Source: Azophilus sp965215035
GTDB lineage: Bacteria > Pseudomonadota > Gammaproteobacteria > Pseudomonadales > Azotimanducaceae
Direction of reading: 5' to 3'
Length of the DNA stretch: 64,000 bases
Assembly: GCA_965215035.1 (NCBI GenBank)
Contig: OZ244040.1
Location: 2,108,001 to 2,172,000, forward strand
Of this stretch, positions 9,102 to 17,034 are shown piece by piece; position 1 is the stretch's first letter, and every line of letters begins with the position of its first letter. The position numbers and the translations under genes were made by a program. Under the pieces are notes generated by a model, which made no database searches, was not told where the DNA came from, and worked only from the letters and a program-made list of their open reading frames with translations.

Positions 9102-10025
9102 ATGGAACCATCCGTCACCTATATCGATGTCGACGAGCCCGGCCAACGCATAGACAACTACTTGGCCAGGCGGTTGAAGCCGGTGCCAAGGGCGCGCATC
9201 TATCGCATGCTGCGCCGGGGAGAAGTGCGGGTAAACGGTGCCCGCGTCAAACCCACCTACCGCCTGTGCGCGGGGGACCGGGTGCGGGTGCCGCCGGTAC
9301 GAACCGGGCGGCCGCCGGTGGCGCCGCCCCGGCAGCGGCGGCTGGAGGCGTCGCTGCGGCAGTGCGTGCTGTTCGAGGATGATGGGCTGCTGATACTGGA
9401 CAAGCCGGCGGGCCTGGCGGTGCACGGCGGTAGTGGGGTGTCGCTCGGCCTCATCGAAGCCCTACGGGCGGGCCGTTCCGAACGGTTCCTGGAGTTGGCG
9501 CATCGTTTGGACCGGGAAACCTCGGGGTGCCTGATTGTCGCCAAGTCCCGCTCTGCGTTGCGGGCACTGCACAGCCTGCAGCGGGAACGGCGGATCGGTA
9601 AGCACTACGATCTACTGGTATCGGGGCGGTGGCCGTCCCGGCTGGGCGTTGTGGATTTGCGGTTGCATCGGTACCTGACCCCGGGCGGCGAGCGACGGGT
9701 ACGGGTAGCCGCGCACGGCAAACCCTCGCGAACGATCTTTGATCGCGTGGAGGTCGCCGCATCCGCCTCCTGGATGCGGGCGCGGCTGCACACTGGCCGG
9801 ACCCACCAGATTCGGGTGCACGCGGCGGCATCCGGCCACCCGGTGCTCGGCGAGGACAAGTATGGGACGGAGGCATCTGCCCTTTGTTCCCGAGCCGCCG
9901 GCGTTTCGCGGCTGTGCCTGCATGCGAGCAGCTTGAGTTTTCGCTGGGGGGGCAACCTGTTGCGGGTGGAAGCGCCGGTGCCAGCCCTGTTGCAGGCGGC
10001 CTGGGAGCGGCTATCGGATCTTTAG
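9102..10025 (+). CDS. rluC: 23S rRNA pseudouridine synthase RluC-type
   Basis: The 307-residue protein has an N-terminal S4 RNA-binding domain (GQRIDNYLARRL…MLRRGEVRVNGARVK) and an RluA-family catalytic domain with AHRLDRETSGCLIVAK, which includes the catalytic Asp, and HTGRTHQIRVHAAASGHPVLGEDKYG. RluC converts U955, U2504 and U2580 of 23S rRNA in E. coli. Position beside rne, pointing away from it, matches the E. coli order and favours RluC over RluD. The start ATG follows a purine-poor stretch, so ribosome binding may be weak. Confidence 0.92.
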   Translation: MEPSVTYIDVDEPGQRIDNYLARRLKPVPRARIYRMLRRGEVRVNGARVKPTYRLCAGDRVRVPPVRTGRPPVAPPRQRRLEASLRQCVLFEDDGLLILDKPAGLAVHGGSGVSLGLIEALRAGRSERFLELAHRLDRETSGCLIVAKSRSALRALHSLQRERRIGKHYDLLVSGRWPSRLGVVDLRLHRYLTPGGERRVRVAAHGKPSRTIFDRVEVAASASWMRARLHTGRTHQIRVHAAASGHPVLGEDKYGTEASALCSRAAGVSRLCLHASSLSFRWGGNLLRVEAPVPALLQAAWERLSDL

Positions 10026-10047
10026 GGGGCCGCCGATACAGTCAGGT

Positions 10048-10167
10048 TTACGCCACGAGCTGTTTGTTCGCTTGTTGGGGAGTGCCGGTGCGGCTCGGGC
10101 CATATAGGGCGACCTCGAGTTCATTGATGGCGGTTTTGAGCGCGGCGTGTAACACCTCGGGCGCCAC
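10048..10167 (-). CDS. Possible 39-residue small protein
   Basis: A GTG-started frame lies 85 bases downstream of maf on the same strand and ends just after the convergent rluC stop. It encodes an Ala/Leu-rich sequence that starts VAPEVLHAALKTAINELEVA and could form an amphipathic helix, with a short polar tail. A GGGGAGGAG stretch precedes the GTG by about 11 bases, and an in-frame TAG directly upstream limits the start. No family is recognised. It could be a real small gene or a remnant of a larger one. Confidence 0.3.
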   Translation of the reverse strand: MAPEVLHAALKTAINELEVALYGPSRTGTPQQANKQLVA

Positions 10168-10252
10168 GGCACACTACTCCTCCCCGCAAAAATGGCTTGC
10201 CAGCCCAATAGGAAAATCCTGTGGTTGCTTATGGCCTGGTGACGTATCGGGG

Positions 10253-10921
10253 TTAGCGTCGATGCTCCAGCGGCTGCAAGCCGGCTTGTTTGAGCATTCG
10301 GCAGAGCCGTATCAAGGGAAGTCCCACCAGCGCGGTGGGATCGGTGCTGTGGATTGCATCAACCAGTGCGATGCCTAACCGTTCCGAGCGGAACGAAGCG
10401 GCGCAGCCGAAGGGCTGCTCGCGTTCCACGTAGGCGACGATCTCCGGGTCGGCCAGATTTCGAAACCGCACCTGGGTTCTCTCCACCTCCACTTGGACGC
10501 CGCCCGCCGGGCTCAGGACGCAGAGCCCGGTGAGGAAGTCGACCGACTGGCCGGAAAGCATCCGCAGTTGTTCGATGGCGGCGGACCGGCTGCGGGGTTT
10601 GCCCAGAATGGTCGGGGGCGGTTCTGTCCGCGTGTTGGGGTGGTCGTTTTGTGGGGTGTGCGCTGGTGCGTACTGGCCGGAGGTTCTCGGCGCTGTTGGC
10701 ACGGAGGCGATTTGGTCGGAGCCGATGATCAGGGCGCCGGGCCGATGGGCGGCGACCGCCCGGGCCTTTAGTTCCGACAGCCGGGCTACCAGGTCTTCAG
10801 GGGTTTCATCGGGCAGTGGCGTCTCGTCGACTTCGGGGGCTTGCACGTCGAACGGCAACCCCAGGCGCGCAAGCAGCTCCCGGCGGTGGGGGGAAGATGA
10901 GGCGAGCACCAGTTCGGCCAC
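10253..10921 (-). CDS. yceF: Maf/YceF-family nucleoside triphosphate pyrophosphatase with an internal insertion
   Basis: Maf proteins hydrolyse non-canonical nucleoside triphosphates; YceF prefers m7GTP. The 222-residue product starts VAELVLASSSPHRRELLARLGLPF, then EVDET, GSDQ with the catalytic Asp (residue 69), LGKP, GLCVL and the ending GLPLIRLCRMLKQAG. Between GSDQ and LGKP, where the family has about six residues, lie about 30 residues (73–104) rich in Pro, Thr, Asn and His. The GTG start at 10921 has AAGGAT seven bases upstream and removes a long Arg/Ser-rich extension. Position between rluC and yceD matches E. coli yceF. The insertion is in a loop next to the active site, so activity is plausible but not assured. 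Confidence 0.85.
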   Translation of the reverse strand: MAELVLASSSPHRRELLARLGLPFDVQAPEVDETPLPDETPEDLVARLSELKARAVAAHRPGALIIGSDQIASVPTAPRTSGQYAPAHTPQNDHPNTRTEPPPTILGKPRSRSAAIEQLRMLSGQSVDFLTGLCVLSPAGGVQVEVERTQVRFRNLADPEIVAYVEREQPFGCAASFRSERLGIALVDAIHSTDPTALVGLPLIRLCRMLKQAGLQPLEHRR

Positions 10922-10975
10922 TGTCGGGATCCTTGAACAGTCCTTGGCAGCATACCAGTCTAATCCAGCACTACC

Positions 10976-11004
10976 TTTACAGGGCGCATCGGTGTACCTA
11001 TGAT
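10976..11004 (+). promoter_or_regulatory. Sigma70-type promoter of the yceD–rpmF–fab operon
   Basis: TTTACA (10976–10981), a 17-base spacer and TATGAT (10999–11004) form a good sigma70 promoter pointing at yceD. It sits in the divergent maf–yceD interval. The in-frame GTG at 11007 would fall at the transcription start, which supports the ATG at 11073 as the yceD start. Confidence 0.65.
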
Positions 11005-11072
11005 GCGTGCGCTGTCGAGTGGCAGGGGCCCTATGGCGGGGGCGATGCATGGATCGGCGGGGCGACTCTGGA

Positions 11073-11576
11073 ATGTCCGCGCGGGGCGTTGACGAACGTT
11101 TGCCGCTGGCCTCTCTGGCGGCGCGTCGAGCCGTCATCCAACGGGTTGTGGATGGGCGCGACCTGCCGCGCTTCAGCAGGCTCTGCGATTGCGCGGACGG
11201 TATTCGGGTGCGGCTTGCGTTTTGCCCCCACGAGAGTGGCTGCGTCTGCATCGCCGGTGTGCTCAACGCCACAGTGTCTTTGGAATGTCACCGGTGTCTG
11301 GAGGCGGTGACGGTTGCATTAAGCACGGACTTTACGGTGCTTGCGGTCATGAACGAGGTGGATGCGGCCCGGCTTGGTGCGCAAATGGATGTGCTGGAAG
11401 TCGCGACGGATGAGCCCCCGCTGGTGGAACTGATCGAGGATGAATTGATGCTGGCGCTGCCGCAACGGCCCTGTGCCGAGGAGCATTGCGACAAGGCACC
11501 GCCGATCGCCTATCCACCAGGGGCGGCGGCTGCCGGGAATCCGTTTCGGTCCTTGGCCGCGCTCAAGGAATCGTAG
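11073..11576 (+). CDS. yceD: YceD/DUF177 family 23S rRNA accumulation protein
   Basis: The 167-residue protein has the family's LECHRCLE motif in mid-sequence, an acidic ELIEDELMLALPQRP block, an EHC segment and the terminal NPFRSLAALKES, matching YceD of E. coli and its plant relatives, which are linked to 23S rRNA accumulation. The CxxC plus later Cys may bind metal. It is the first gene of the operon with rpmF and fabDG, as in many gammaproteobacteria. Start ATG 11073 was preferred over an upstream GTG because the promoter lies there; the first 20 residues are poorly conserved, so the start is moderately sure. Confidence 0.85.
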   Translation: MSARGVDERLPLASLAARRAVIQRVVDGRDLPRFSRLCDCADGIRVRLAFCPHESGCVCIAGVLNATVSLECHRCLEAVTVALSTDFTVLAVMNEVDAARLGAQMDVLEVATDEPPLVELIEDELMLALPQRPCAEEHCDKAPPIAYPPGAAAAGNPFRSLAALKES

Positions 11577-11616
11577 GCGAAAACGATTAGGATAAGGCGA
11601 TTTAGGGGAAACCGCG

Positions 11617-11793
11617 ATGGCCGTACAACAGAACAAGACCTCCCGTGCTCGCCGCGATAAGCGGCGTTCCCACGACCGTTTGCGCAAGCCAACGCTCTCC
11701 ACGGACCCCACTTCGGGCGAAATCCACCGGCGGCACCAGATTACCGCCGATGGCTTTTACCGCGGTCGGCATCTGCTCAAGGGCGAGGACTGA
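11617..11793 (+). CDS. rpmF: 50S ribosomal protein L32
   Basis: A 58-residue protein starting MAVQQNKTSRARRDKRRSHD and ending YRGRHLLKGED, the standard L32 sequence. The zinc-binding cysteines of some L32 proteins are absent, as in the C-minus form found in most gammaproteobacteria. AGGGGA lies eight bases upstream of the ATG. It follows yceD by 40 bases and precedes fabD directly; the plsX and fabH genes usually found between rpmF and fabD are missing. Confidence 0.95.
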   Translation: MAVQQNKTSRARRDKRRSHDRLRKPTLSTDPTSGEIHRRHQITADGFYRGRHLLKGED

Positions 11794-11828
11794 GCATTCC
11801 CCGCCGGTCAATTCGGCGTCAACAGTAG

Positions 11829-12755
11829 ATGTCCTTCGGTTTCGTCTTTCCGGGCCAGGGGTCGCAATTCGTCGGCATGCTGCGCGACCTGGCCGGGGGG
11901 CACACCTCGATTGAGGCACGCTTCGCGGAAGCGGGAGAGGCGATCGGTATCGACCTTTGGGCCCTAGCCCAAAACGGCCAGGAATCGGAACTGGCCGATA
12001 CCGCGGTGGCCCAACCCGCCTTGCTGACGGCGAGCTTCGCCCTGTGGGATATCTGGCAACGCGTCGGCGGGCCTCGGCCGGGCGCCATGGCCGGCCACAG
12101 CCTCGGAGAGTATTCCGCCCTGGTATGCGGTGGTGCCCTCGCGTTTGTCGATGCCGTCAAGCTCGTGCACCGGCGCGGGCAGTTGATGCGGGAGGCGGTG
12201 CCTAGGGGGCGGGGGGCCATGGCGGCCATCCTGGGGCTCGACGATGCGGCCGTTGCGGCCTGTTGCGAGCAAGTCGACGGGGTGGTGTCGGCGGCCAATT
12301 ACAACGCGCCAGGTCAGATCGTCATTGCCGGGGAGACCCCGGCGGTGGAGCGGGCGGTGCAGCGGTGTCGGGAAGCGGGCGCGCGGCGGGCGGTGTTGCT
12401 GAATGTCAGCGGCCCGTTCCATTGCCCGCTCATGGCCCCCGCCGGGGAGCAATTCACCCAGGCGCTGGCCGAGGTGGATATGCGGTTGCCGGACATCGCA
12501 ATCCCACACAACGTCGATGGCGAGATCGCCGAATCCGTGGCGTCCCTGCGGGAAAAACTGCTCCGCCAACTGACCGCCCCCGTTCGTTGGACCGACTGTA
12601 TGCGTCGGCTTTCCGGCTTGGGTGCGAAGCGGCTGGTGGAGTGCGGGCCGGGCAAGGTTCTCTCGGGCTTGGCGAAACGCATCGACAGATCCTGGGATAC
12701 CCATGCCATCGGCACGCCGGAGGGGCTTGCGGCCGCCTTGGAGGCGGCGGTTTGA
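11829..12755 (+). CDS. fabD: Malonyl-CoA–acyl carrier protein transacylase
   Basis: FabD transfers malonyl from CoA to ACP for fatty acid elongation. The 308-residue protein starts MSFGFVFPGQGSQFVGM and carries the nucleophile motif GHSLGEYSALV, the GQIVIAG block, and the His of GPFHCPLM. Length is typical. Its TGA overlaps the ATG of fabG by one base (TGATG), so the two are translationally coupled in the fab operon that begins at yceD. Confidence 0.95.
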   Translation: MSFGFVFPGQGSQFVGMLRDLAGGHTSIEARFAEAGEAIGIDLWALAQNGQESELADTAVAQPALLTASFALWDIWQRVGGPRPGAMAGHSLGEYSALVCGGALAFVDAVKLVHRRGQLMREAVPRGRGAMAAILGLDDAAVAACCEQVDGVVSAANYNAPGQIVIAGETPAVERAVQRCREAGARRAVLLNVSGPFHCPLMAPAGEQFTQALAEVDMRLPDIAIPHNVDGEIAESVASLREKLLRQLTAPVRWTDCMRRLSGLGAKRLVECGPGKVLSGLAKRIDRSWDTHAIGTPEGLAAALEAAV

Positions 12756-13489
12756 TGGCGGCGCCGGCCACCGTGGCCCTGGTCACCGGCGCGTCCCGGG
12801 GCATCGGTGCCGGCATCGCGTCGCTGCTTGCCGTGCGTGGCTTTCGGGTGGTTGGCACGGCGACCACCGATGCGGGCGCGGCGCGTATCGGCGCGGCGCT
12901 GGGCGAGGCGGGTGCCGGCCGGCGCCTCGACATCCGCGACCCGCACGGGGTCGATAACTTCTTCCGGGAATTGGCGGAGCATCCGGGGCTGCCCCTGGTG
13001 CTGGTCAACAACGCCGGCATCACCAGGGACAATCTCATGTTGCGGATGACGCCGGAGCAGTGGTCGGCGGTGATCGACACCAATCTAGGTGGCCTGTACC
13101 GCGTTACTAGGCCGGTACTGCGTGGCATGCTGCGCGCCCGCTGGGGGCGGATTGTCAACCTGAGTTCGGTGGTGGCGCGCAGCGGCAATCCCGGCCAGGC
13201 GAACTACGCGGCATCCAAGGCGGGGGTCGAGGGGTTTACCCGGTCTCTGGCCCAGGAGGTCGCGTCTCGGGGGATTACGGTCAATGCCGTGGCGCCCGGC
13301 TACATCGCCACCGACATGACCGGGGAACTGTCCGAACAGCAGGCGGAGCGGCTACTGGAGCGCATCCCGCTCGGCCGCATGGGCACCACCAAGGATGTTG
13401 CCGAGGCCGTGGCCTTTCTGGTAAGCGATGCGGCGGCCTATATCACCGGCGAGACCCTGCACGTCAATGGAGGACTGCATGTGGTATGA
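12755..13489 (+). CDS. fabG: 3-oxoacyl-[acyl-carrier-protein] reductase
   Basis: FabG reduces 3-oxoacyl-ACP with NADPH in each fatty acid elongation cycle. The 244-residue SDR has TGASRGIGAGIA for cofactor binding, NNAGITRDNLMLRM, the catalytic Ser in NLSSVV, YAASKAGVEGF, and the C-terminal ITGETLHVNGGLHVV, all typical of housekeeping FabG. The start overlaps the fabD stop. In relatives acpP follows directly; here acpP is 9.4 kb away, beyond an inserted surface-polysaccharide island. Confidence 0.95.
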   Translation: MAAPATVALVTGASRGIGAGIASLLAVRGFRVVGTATTDAGAARIGAALGEAGAGRRLDIRDPHGVDNFFRELAEHPGLPLVLVNNAGITRDNLMLRMTPEQWSAVIDTNLGGLYRVTRPVLRGMLRARWGRIVNLSSVVARSGNPGQANYAASKAGVEGFTRSLAQEVASRGITVNAVAPGYIATDMTGELSEQQAERLLERIPLGRMGTTKDVAEAVAFLVSDAAAYITGETLHVNGGLHVV

Positions 13490-13640
13490 ATCGGGTCGGC
13501 CGCAAGCGGAACTCGACGCCTATCTCAAGGGCATGCGGTTCGTCCAGGTGCCGGTCGCCGTCAGGGCATGGGAAAGCGGGGCCTCGCTAGTGAATTGGCC
13601 GGTATGAGTTTTGTTCATTGTCGGCATACGTGGTCTCTGT

Positions 13641-15239
13641 TCACCTCGTTACCTTGAAGACGACACCGTCCGCTAGTTCCGCCACCGGTTTCAAGTCCGG
13701 CAACCTCCGCAGGTCGGCCTCACCATAGCCGTGATACCAGCCCAACGCCTCGTGGAACCAGACCACGTATACGTCATCCTGATTCCATTCCAGCGCGGCG
13801 GGAGATGCCGGGAGAGCATGGTAGGGCGAATACTTGCGGTCCTTGCCAAGATGAAGCGACACGGGATGCGGCGCGTTGCTGTATATTTTCGCCGCAACGA
13901 CGTTTCCCCGGAGGTATTGCAGCGTCTCGGAACCGGTCCAGTGCGGTCCATTGAGGTACCCGATAGGCGGAACGCTGCGGTTTGCCTTGGAAATGGCGGA
14001 GACGTTCGGCGCTATCTGGCTCGCCGCTCCCAGGGAAAGAACGATCGTCACGATGGCGAACAGCACGCTTCCCTGCTTTCCCGGCATCGTTCGAATGATC
14101 GGCAGGCGGCCGACGCTTCCCAACAACTGCCTCTCGCGTTCATTCCAGAGAACCCGGTCCAGCATGAACAAGCAGGCTATCAAGAGTGGAATGTACAGGG
14201 GAATCAGCCATCTCCCCGACACGCCACCCTTCAGATAGACGCCGACAAATAGAGATATGATCACGATGAGCGATACGAGATACGTCAGCGCAAAGCCCCC
14301 GAACAGCCAGCAAGGAAGCCAGTCGGCAACGGTCAATCGCTTCCATCGCACCACGACGAGAATGCACACGAACGGCACCAGGATCGCGGCGGTATTGATT
14401 GGCGCCCAACTCCACAGGATCTCGACAACGTCCCGCAGCATCTGAAGCGCGGCATAGTCAATGGGTGGCCGATGCATGGTGAACTTTCCGGTCGTCAGGA
14501 GATTGCGCAGCAGCCAAAGCGCCATCGGTACCGCCACGATCAGCGAGTAAACCGTGACGCGCCTCACCCTCTGGGCCATGGTGGTCCCCGCCCTTGGGTG
14601 GAATAGAAGCAGCAGCCCGACGCAAGCCGGCACGGCTCCGCCGATGTAACGGGCTTGCCAGGCCAGTGCGCTCAATGCCGCCGCCCAGATCAGCGTCCGG
14701 AGCCTGCCTTCGGTTAGGAACCTGTCGGTCTGGACAAGGGCAAGGGTCGTGAGCAGGACAAACAGGGGCTCGGAGAGCGCCCACGAGGACCATTTCGTCA
14801 ACGGAACCGCCAGGGCCGTCGCAAGACAGCCCCAGGCAGCCAGGAATCGGGACTCCAGACGTTGCTGCAGGTAGTTCCCCACGACGAACACGGTCAATCC
14901 GAAGATGATCGCGTTGAGGGGACCGGCAACAGTGACAGGATCGAATATCCCCAGACTGGCCGCAGCCAGCAGCAGGGGGTAAAGAGGGGGCCAGTCAACG
15001 TAAGGATGACGTTCGGCAAATCCGAGAAGGCCCTCCCCGGCCAGCAGACTCCGGGCGGCGGCAACGAAACTCGCCGAATCCGCGCCCAGCGTCACGCCGA
15101 AGGTGAACTCGCGCCCCAGCACGAGGACGCCGCCGAGCGCGGCAATTGCAATCGTCAACGGGGTGAAGCGGTGCGGCGGCCATGCCGTCAACGAGCCTGC
15201 CTTGGGTACCATCGCCCCCGTTGCACCTCGGCGTTCCAT
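13641..15239 (-). CDS. Polytopic GT-C glycosyltransferase (family 39-like)
   Basis: The 532-residue protein has about 11 hydrophobic helices and the first-loop pattern LGADSASFVAAARSLLAGEG…WPPLYPLLLAAASL seen in dolichol/undecaprenyl-phosphate-sugar-dependent transferases of the GT39/ArnT type; such enzymes move sugars from lipid carriers on the periplasmic side. The C-terminal 120 residues are soluble. The start ATG overlaps the stop of the preceding broken glycosyltransferase frame (TGATG), so it ended a translationally coupled operon. It converges on fabG. Donor and acceptor cannot be told. Confidence 0.75.
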   Translation of the reverse strand: MERRGATGAMVPKAGSLTAWPPHRFTPLTIAIAALGGVLVLGREFTFGVTLGADSASFVAAARSLLAGEGLLGFAERHPYVDWPPLYPLLLAAASLGIFDPVTVAGPLNAIIFGLTVFVVGNYLQQRLESRFLAAWGCLATALAVPLTKWSSWALSEPLFVLLTTLALVQTDRFLTEGRLRTLIWAAALSALAWQARYIGGAVPACVGLLLLFHPRAGTTMAQRVRRVTVYSLIVAVPMALWLLRNLLTTGKFTMHRPPIDYAALQMLRDVVEILWSWAPINTAAILVPFVCILVVVRWKRLTVADWLPCWLFGGFALTYLVSLIVIISLFVGVYLKGGVSGRWLIPLYIPLLIACLFMLDRVLWNERERQLLGSVGRLPIIRTMPGKQGSVLFAIVTIVLSLGAASQIAPNVSAISKANRSVPPIGYLNGPHWTGSETLQYLRGNVVAAKIYSNAPHPVSLHLGKDRKYSPYHALPASPAALEWNQDDVYVVWFHEALGWYHGYGEADLRRLPDLKPVAELADGVVFKVTR

Positions 15240-15594
15240 CACGGCGCGGCGGTGAACGGGGCTGCCGTCGTCAGAACGATCGGCCCGCTCCTGCGGTCCC
15301 GCAAGGTGAACTCCAGCGGGTCGTCGAGAAGACCCAGTAGAAGGGCGCGATCAGAACCAGCCACAGCGGATGGTAGCCGTTGGTTCGGGTGATGCCGCCG
15401 TCGAAGGTCGAAAACTGTCCCTCCGCCAGATTCCTGGCGATCTGGAAGTAGTAGAAGGAGTCGTCCAGGTTCACATCGCGGAGCAGGTTGACCAGGTCGA
15501 AGCGTTCGAGCATGTACCAGGCGAATGCCGCCCCGTAGGCGAGGATGCCCGTGACGAACAGGGCGAACAGCGCGTTGCGCCACGGGGCGGTCAT
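15239..15594 (-). pseudogene. Broken GT-C glycosyltransferase (N-terminal and C-terminal remnants)
   Basis: From an ATG at 15594 the frame reads like the start of a membrane glycosyltransferase: a helix, then NLDDSFYYFQIARNLAEGQF and TRTNGYHPLWLVLIAPFYWVF. Near 15330 family-like sequence ends. The end of a protein (DPLEFTLRDRRSGPIVLTT…) continues in another frame and stops at 15239–15241, overlapping the next gene's ATG. About 400 residues typical of the family are missing, so an internal deletion joined the two ends out of frame. An alternative GTG at 15693 overlaps the upstream SGNH stop and might be the original start. Confidence 0.6.
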
Positions 15595-15689
15595 GACCCC
15601 GTCTCCCACCGCCACGCCCAGATACCGAGCTGCCAGGGCACGCCCAACCGGCCTCCTCACCATCCAGACGTCGTTCGCCGCGTTTGCAA

Positions 15690-16955
15690 TCACTCGCAGA
15701 CCGTTTGATTCCGCTTCAGGTATTCGAGCAGGGCTTCCGCCGCATACTGGTGACCGGCGGCGCTCCAGTGGCCGTCATTGGGCCAGCGTGCGTCCTCGAA
15801 CCTGGCACCCTGGCGGAGGATGTAGTCGTACTGGTCGATGACGGGAATGCCCCGCGTCTCGGCCAGGGCGTTCAGGCGGTCGAATATCGGCGAACCCCGG
15901 GTCCACATCGTGTGGGTCGACAGGATGACCAGGGACGCGCCGTCGCGCTCCGCGCGTTCCTTGAACTGATCCAGTGCGAAGGCCGTGAAATCCAGGGCCG
16001 ACTCGAAGTAGGGCGGCATTTCCCCTCTGTGGAAGACCGCGGTCATGCCAGACTCCGTCGTCGGCTGCCACCCGTCGAGCAGCGACGTATAGGGCGCGCG
16101 CCGGCTCAGAATCTTCGCCTGCTCGATTAGGCGCCTGTTCTTGATTGGAGGTGGGCGAGATATGGCACGTAGCCAGTTCGCGAGGTAGGACGTGCGCATA
16201 ACAGGAATATGCTTGGTAAGAAGCCTGTACCACCAAGGACGCACCAGTCTCTGTCCTCGGAACTTCCCGCCAGGAACCGGCGGACGCAACGTTATGGTTC
16301 CATCGGCTTCTCTTCCCGCGGTGAAAAAGCTCATCCGATCCGGATCCAGCCCCCGGTGCAACGCGCTCAGACCCCTCGCGTTGTTCACGAAATCGTTCCA
16401 AACAAACACGAGCACCAGTAGTTTGGGATGAAGCTGCCGTGCGAACTCGTCGTAGAACGGCAACTGGTTAATCTGGCCGGAACCACTCATTCCGAACGCG
16501 GAGGTGGTGACGTCGAGGTGGGGCAGTTCCCGGGCGGCAAGCTCTTCCAGCCGGACGTGAAACTTCTCCACAATGGGAACCTCTCTTGCCTCGACGAAGG
16601 AATCGCCGATCATGGCGATGTGGCAGCTTGCCGCGGCACGTTCGGCGCTCACGGGTTCACGGTCGACAAAACCCAGGCTGTTGGTGCGCGAGACGGTCCA
16701 AAAATCACGGTGGTTGGTCCGATACACTTCCTGGTGGGGTTCATAAGAGAGACCTACGCCGGGAACGAAGTGCACCATGGGCCAATAGTCGACGGGGAGG
16801 GTAAAGGGCATCGTCAGCCGAAGCCACGCTTCCGCTACGGCACCCATCAGGGTCAGACCGGCGACGAGCAGCAACGCGTTCCAGCCGACCAGGCGCAGGA
16901 CGCGGCGGAGTTTACGATTGTGCGGATTCAGGCCGTGCGTCCTGGTGTCCCTCAT
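15690..16955 (-). CDS. Membrane-anchored SGNH/GDSL-like hydrolase or acyl-handling protein
   Basis: The 421-residue protein has one N-terminal transmembrane helix (LVGWNALLLVAGLTLMGAVAEAWL) and a periplasmic domain with HIAMIGDSFVEAREV as the block I GDS motif, FVWNDF as a block III-like Asn, and NDGHWSAAGHQYAAEAL with the Asp/His pair. This fits an SGNH-fold esterase or O-acetyltransferase partner acting on a surface polysaccharide. The ATG at 16955 was chosen over one 14 codons upstream because GGGG sits seven bases before it. In this operon it follows the carbamoyltransferase, and a copy of its first codons recurs in the mosaic at 22416–22446. Confidence 0.7.
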   Translation of the reverse strand: MRDTRTHGLNPHNRKLRRVLRLVGWNALLLVAGLTLMGAVAEAWLRLTMPFTLPVDYWPMVHFVPGVGLSYEPHQEVYRTNHRDFWTVSRTNSLGFVDREPVSAERAAASCHIAMIGDSFVEAREVPIVEKFHVRLEELAARELPHLDVTTSAFGMSGSGQINQLPFYDEFARQLHPKLLVLVFVWNDFVNNARGLSALHRGLDPDRMSFFTAGREADGTITLRPPVPGGKFRGQRLVRPWWYRLLTKHIPVMRTSYLANWLRAISRPPPIKNRRLIEQAKILSRRAPYTSLLDGWQPTTESGMTAVFHRGEMPPYFESALDFTAFALDQFKERAERDGASLVILSTHTMWTRGSPIFDRLNALAETRGIPVIDQYDYILRQGARFEDARWPNDGHWSAAGHQYAAEALLEYLKRNQTVCE

Positions 16956-17034
16956 TGTCTGCCCCTTTTTCTGGTGCGGCGGCTTGCCCCTGTTCATTCA
17001 TGCCGGAGCAATTGGCACTCATGCACCCGACTCG

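Noticed and set aside
10922..11272. 117-residue N-terminal extension of Maf
   Set aside because: The extension is Arg/Ser-rich, overlaps yceD and its promoter, and a GTG with a good ribosome site starts exactly at the family N-terminus.
13490..13640. Possible acpP or other gene remnant after fabG
   Set aside because: No frame resembles acyl carrier protein or any recognised protein; only 150 bp of unassigned sequence.
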